Below are positions 61,447 to 64,000 of a stretch of 64,000 nucleotides of DNA, piece after piece. The position numbers and the translations under genes are program-made. The stretch's first letter is position 1; each line of letters opens with the position of its first letter. The stretch comes from an uncultured Eubacteriales bacterium (GTDB lineage: Bacteria; Bacillota; Clostridia; Oscillospirales; Oscillospiraceae), in NCBI GenBank assembly GCA_900549475.1, contig UROF01000011.1:1-64000 (forward strand). The letters run 5' to 3'. The notes below the pieces were generated by a model that made no database searches, was not told where the DNA came from, and was given only the letters and a program-made list of their open reading frames with translations.

Positions 61447-62736
61447 TCAGGCGTCCTCAGTCTGCTGCCCGTCCAAGGGGCGGATAATGGAGATAGCCGC
61501 GTGTTCCGCAGTGATCTCCTCTCTCAGAAACGCCTCCACATCCGCCTTGGTGACGGTGTCGAAGATCTCCGGAAAACGGTAGTAATCAAAGCCCCGGAAG
61601 TGCCCCTCCGTCAGGCTCACCGCAATATTCTCGAAGGAATTCAGGCTGCGGATGGCCTGGCCGTAGGCCGCGCGGCGAATCTGCTGGTAGAAATCCTCAT
61701 CGATGCCCTCCTCCGCCAGCCGCCGGGCCTCGGCAGTGATCTCATCAAAGACCCGCCGGGGATCGCGGGCGTCACCGCCCACATAGAGATAGGAGGCGCC
61801 GGGCATGATGTCAAAATTGCCGCCCAGGCTCCCATTGATGGCCCCCTCCTCGTAGAGGCGGACATAGAGGGGACTGCTGTCCCCAAAGAGCACATCACAG
61901 GCCATATCGCCGATAATGCTCCGCCGGAGCAGCTCCTCTCCGCCGGGGCAGGGACGGCACTTGTAGCCGCCCAGGAACGTGGGCATGGATACCTCCATGG
62001 CCCGCTCCTTCTCCCGGCAATGGGGCACATCGTCCTCCTGGCCGTAATCCCGGGGGATATCCTCTCCCGGCTCCGCCGGCAGGATCTCCCGGGCCAGGTC
62101 CGCCACCTTGTCCATCTCCACATCGCCTACACAGACCAGCACCATGTTCCCCGGGGTGTAAAAGGCCCGGTGGCAGTCGTAGAGCACCTGAGGCGTGATG
62201 GCGCGGATACTCTCCACCGTTCCCGCCACCGGCACCCTGACAGGGCTCTCCCGGTAGAGGCACTCCATAAGGCCCGCATATACCTGCCACTCCGGATCAT
62301 CCTCGGTCATGCGGATCTCCTGGGCGATAATCCCCTGCTCCTTGGCCACGCTCTCCTCTGTGAACCAGGGAATAGACACAAAGCTGAGCAGGATACGCAG
62401 GTTGTCGTAGAAATGCTCGGTAGATTCAAAATAATAGGCAGTCATGGAGCCGGAGGTAAAAGCGTTCTCCACCGCTCCGTTTTTCGCCAGCTCCTGGAGG
62501 GCATTGCCCTCCTGAGTATCAAACATTTTGTGCTCCAGATAGTGGGCGATGCCGGCGGGGGTATCCCGCCACTGGCCGTCCTGCTGGTAACGCATATCCA
62601 TCCCGCCGTAGCGGGTGGCAAAAAAGGCATACCGTTTGGCGTGAAACGGCTTATGGACCACAATGATCTCCAGCCCGTTGGGAAGGATCTGCCGGGTGAG
62701 CTTCTCCCCTAACCGCGGATAATCCCGAACCTCCAT
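61447..62736 (-). CDS. ymfH: M16 zinc peptidase, YmfH-like (active partner)
   Basis: This 429-residue insulinase-family protein has the inverted zinc motif HYLEH (HxxEH) in AHYLEHKMFDT near residue 75 and a downstream Glu. It is the catalytic member of a pair. The Bacillus homologues process peptides such as bacteriocins and form part of the ymf cluster. The ATG at 62736 follows GGAGG at the end of the upstream gene; the GTG two codons earlier is less well placed. Confidence 0.9.
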   Translation of the reverse strand: MEVRDYPRLGEKLTRQILPNGLEIIVVHKPFHAKRYAFFATRYGGMDMRYQQDGQWRDTPAGIAHYLEHKMFDTQEGNALQELAKNGAVENAFTSGSMTAYYFESTEHFYDNLRILLSFVSIPWFTEESVAKEQGIIAQEIRMTEDDPEWQVYAGLMECLYRESPVRVPVAGTVESIRAITPQVLYDCHRAFYTPGNMVLVCVGDVEMDKVADLAREILPAEPGEDIPRDYGQEDDVPHCREKERAMEVSMPTFLGGYKCRPCPGGEELLRRSIIGDMACDVLFGDSSPLYVRLYEEGAINGSLGGNFDIMPGASYLYVGGDARDPRRVFDEITAEARRLAEEGIDEDFYQQIRRAAYGQAIRSLNSFENIAVSLTEGHFRGFDYYRFPEIFDTVTKADVEAFLREEITAEHAAISIIRPLDGQQTEDA

Positions 62737-62738
62737 GG

Positions 62739-64000
62739 TCACGCCTCCTTTCCCTTCAGGAAGTAGATGGTGTCTGGCCGCACACAGGCTGCCGCCTGCC
62801 GTACCCGTTCCTCTGTCACGGCCGACACTGCCTCCAGCAGCAGCGGAACGGATTCATCTCCGCCCACAGCCGCCTGTCCGATGGCGTAATCCTCCATGGC
62901 TCCGGCAGAATCCTCCATAGAGAGGAGGCTGTTGCGCAGAGAGCTTTTGGCCCCCTGGAACTCCCAGTCCTCCCACTGGCCGTTCTGCAGCGCCTCCAGC
63001 TGGGCCATGATCTCCGCCACCGCCTTATCATAGTTGGCCGTCTCAATGCCGGAGGACACAGTGACAAGGCCCTTGGCCCTGTGGTAGGTGCTGCCGGCAT
63101 AGTAGCAGAGAGAGAGCTTCTCCCGGACATTCAGGAAAAGCTTGGAGTTGCTGGTACCGCCGAACATGGCGTTCATCAGCATTGTGGCGGGCATATCCTG
63201 GCTGTCGGTACGGAAACCGATCCCCAGTTTTCCCTGGCCCACGTCCATAGTCTCCTCCACCACCCGGCACTTCTCCGGCGCCGGCCTGCGGATCGTCACC
63301 GCCGGCTCCACAGCCCCCTGCCGGGGCAGAGCCGCAAAAGCCCGGGAAAAGGCGCCTGCCACCCGCTTCTCTTTGGCTGTACCGCAGTAAAACAGTTCCA
63401 GCCGGGCGGCGGGCAAAACAGCCTGATAATGGCTGTTGAGCCGCTGGAGGGAGATCCGCTCCACCTCCCGGGCAGTCCCCAGGCGGCTGAGACCATAGGG
63501 TTCCTCCGGGCACATGACCTCCAGCAGCCGCCGGGCGGCATAGAGGCGCTTATCATTGATGTCACTGCGGATCAGATCCACCAGGTTGGCCCGCTCGCTG
63601 TCCACATAGTCACCGCGAAGGCGTCCATTGCGTGTAGCGGGACTTAAAAACAGCTCCCCTAACAGATCTGCCATAGGTTCCAGCAGCCGCTCGCCGTCGG
63701 GGACGAACCGTTCATCCACACAGCTGGCGATGAAGCCAAAAACCTGATTTTCTCCTTTCTTGCGGACCACCGGCTCCAGCCGTGCGCCATAAAGGCGGTC
63801 CAGCTGGGCGGAAAGGGACCGCATATCCGGAAAACGCAGCGTTCCCCGGCTGAGCACGTTGACCATCAGGGCATTGAGCCCGGCGGTCTCCTTTTTCAGC
63901 GGCATCACCATCTGCGCACTGAAAAAGCTGGTTTTGAATTTTTCCGATGGGATATAGGTGAGATATACGTTGTCCATGAGCATCTGCCGCGCCATGTGCC
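62739..64000 (-). CDS. ymfF: M16 peptidase-like protein, YmfF-like (5' end at window edge)
   Basis: At least 418 residues are visible from the ATG at 63995; only five bases remain upstream, with no stop, so the true start may lie outside. It has the M16 fold (for example FKTSFFSAQMVMPLK and LNALMVNVLSRGTLR) but no HxxEH zinc motif where the active partner has one, so it is probably the non-catalytic subunit. Its stop is three bases from the ymfH start, which fits a coexpressed heterodimer. Confidence 0.85.
   Translation of the reverse strand, partial: HMARQMLMDNVYLTYIPSEKFKTSFFSAQMVMPLKKETAGLNALMVNVLSRGTLRFPDMRSLSAQLDRLYGARLEPVVRKKGENQVFGFIASCVDERFVPDGERLLEPMADLLGELFLSPATRNGRLRGDYVDSERANLVDLIRSDINDKRLYAARRLLEVMCPEEPYGLSRLGTAREVERISLQRLNSHYQAVLPAARLELFYCGTAKEKRVAGAFSRAFAALPRQGAVEPAVTIRRPAPEKCRVVEETMDVGQGKLGIGFRTDSQDMPATMLMNAMFGGTSNSKLFLNVREKLSLCYYAGSTYHRAKGLVTVSSGIETANYDKAVAEIMAQLEALQNGQWEDWEFQGAKSSLRNSLLSMEDSAGAMEDYAIGQAAVGGDESVPLLLEAVSAVTEERVRQAAACVRPDTIYFLKGKEA

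Overview
The window looks like the chromosome of a GC-rich, endospore-forming member of the Clostridia, probably a gut Oscillospiraceae relative (Flavonifractor/Lawsonibacter-like). This is inferred from the spoIIAA-spoIIAB-sigF operon, an HrcA-type CIRCE element before clpB, a dnaG-rpoD operon, a Bacillus-type AraR, a ThrR-like ACT protein beside hom, and the generally high GC. I saw no tRNA, rRNA, CRISPR array, insertion sequence or phage gene.

Layout. 1-4.4 kb (minus): the edge-cut FAD/[2Fe-2S] subunit of an NfnAB/SudAB-type oxidoreductase, a Crp/Fnr regulator, and clpB with its CIRCE. 4.7-10 kb (plus): a cytoplasmic ParB-like/PnrA-like fusion overlapping a metallophosphoesterase, a double-PPK2 polyphosphate:AMP phosphotransferase, and a P-loop ATPase. 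10-13.2 kb (minus): a three-gene flavin oxidoreductase set resembling anaerobic glycerol-3-phosphate oxidation. 13.5-15.6 kb: ppk1, the polyphosphate-making partner of pap. 15.7-16.9 kb (minus): queH-plsY. 17.0-22.3 kb (plus): a cobalamin riboswitch followed by cbiA-cbiB-cobD-cbiP. 22.4-23.9 kb: the sigma-F operon.

23.9-28.8 kb (minus): pncB-cls-cobO-pepT. 29-31.4 kb: coaW, then (minus) yhaM and a phosphopantetheinyl transferase. 31.6-33.1 kb: a decaying secreted hydrolase. 33.2-43.2 kb: a complete L-arabinose locus. A ChvE/MmsAB-type sugar ABC transporter, a small membrane protein and araB-araA-araD form one long minus-strand operon, and araR is divergent across a 577-bp AT-rich control region with repeated AraR-like half-sites. 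43.3-52.3 kb is more AT-rich than its surroundings: an M19-like dipeptidase and a five-gene peptide ABC transporter, divergent from a very unusual regulator that joins a LacI DNA-binding head and LacI sensor to a solute-binding-protein module.

52.6-56.1 kb: dnaG-rpoD and a small membrane protein. 56.2-59.1 kb (minus): thrR-like gene, hom and lysC (aspartate to homoserine), with a probable internal start in lysC for a separate regulatory subunit. 59.2-60.3 kb: an AI-2E/YtvI-family membrane protein. 60.4-64 kb (minus): an M16 peptidase pair followed by lgt. The observations most worth follow-up are the LacI-SBP chimera with its peptide-uptake locus, the ParB/PnrA fusion, the dipeptidase with altered metal ligands, the scattered AraR half-sites and the tandem terminators behind the B12 riboswitch.
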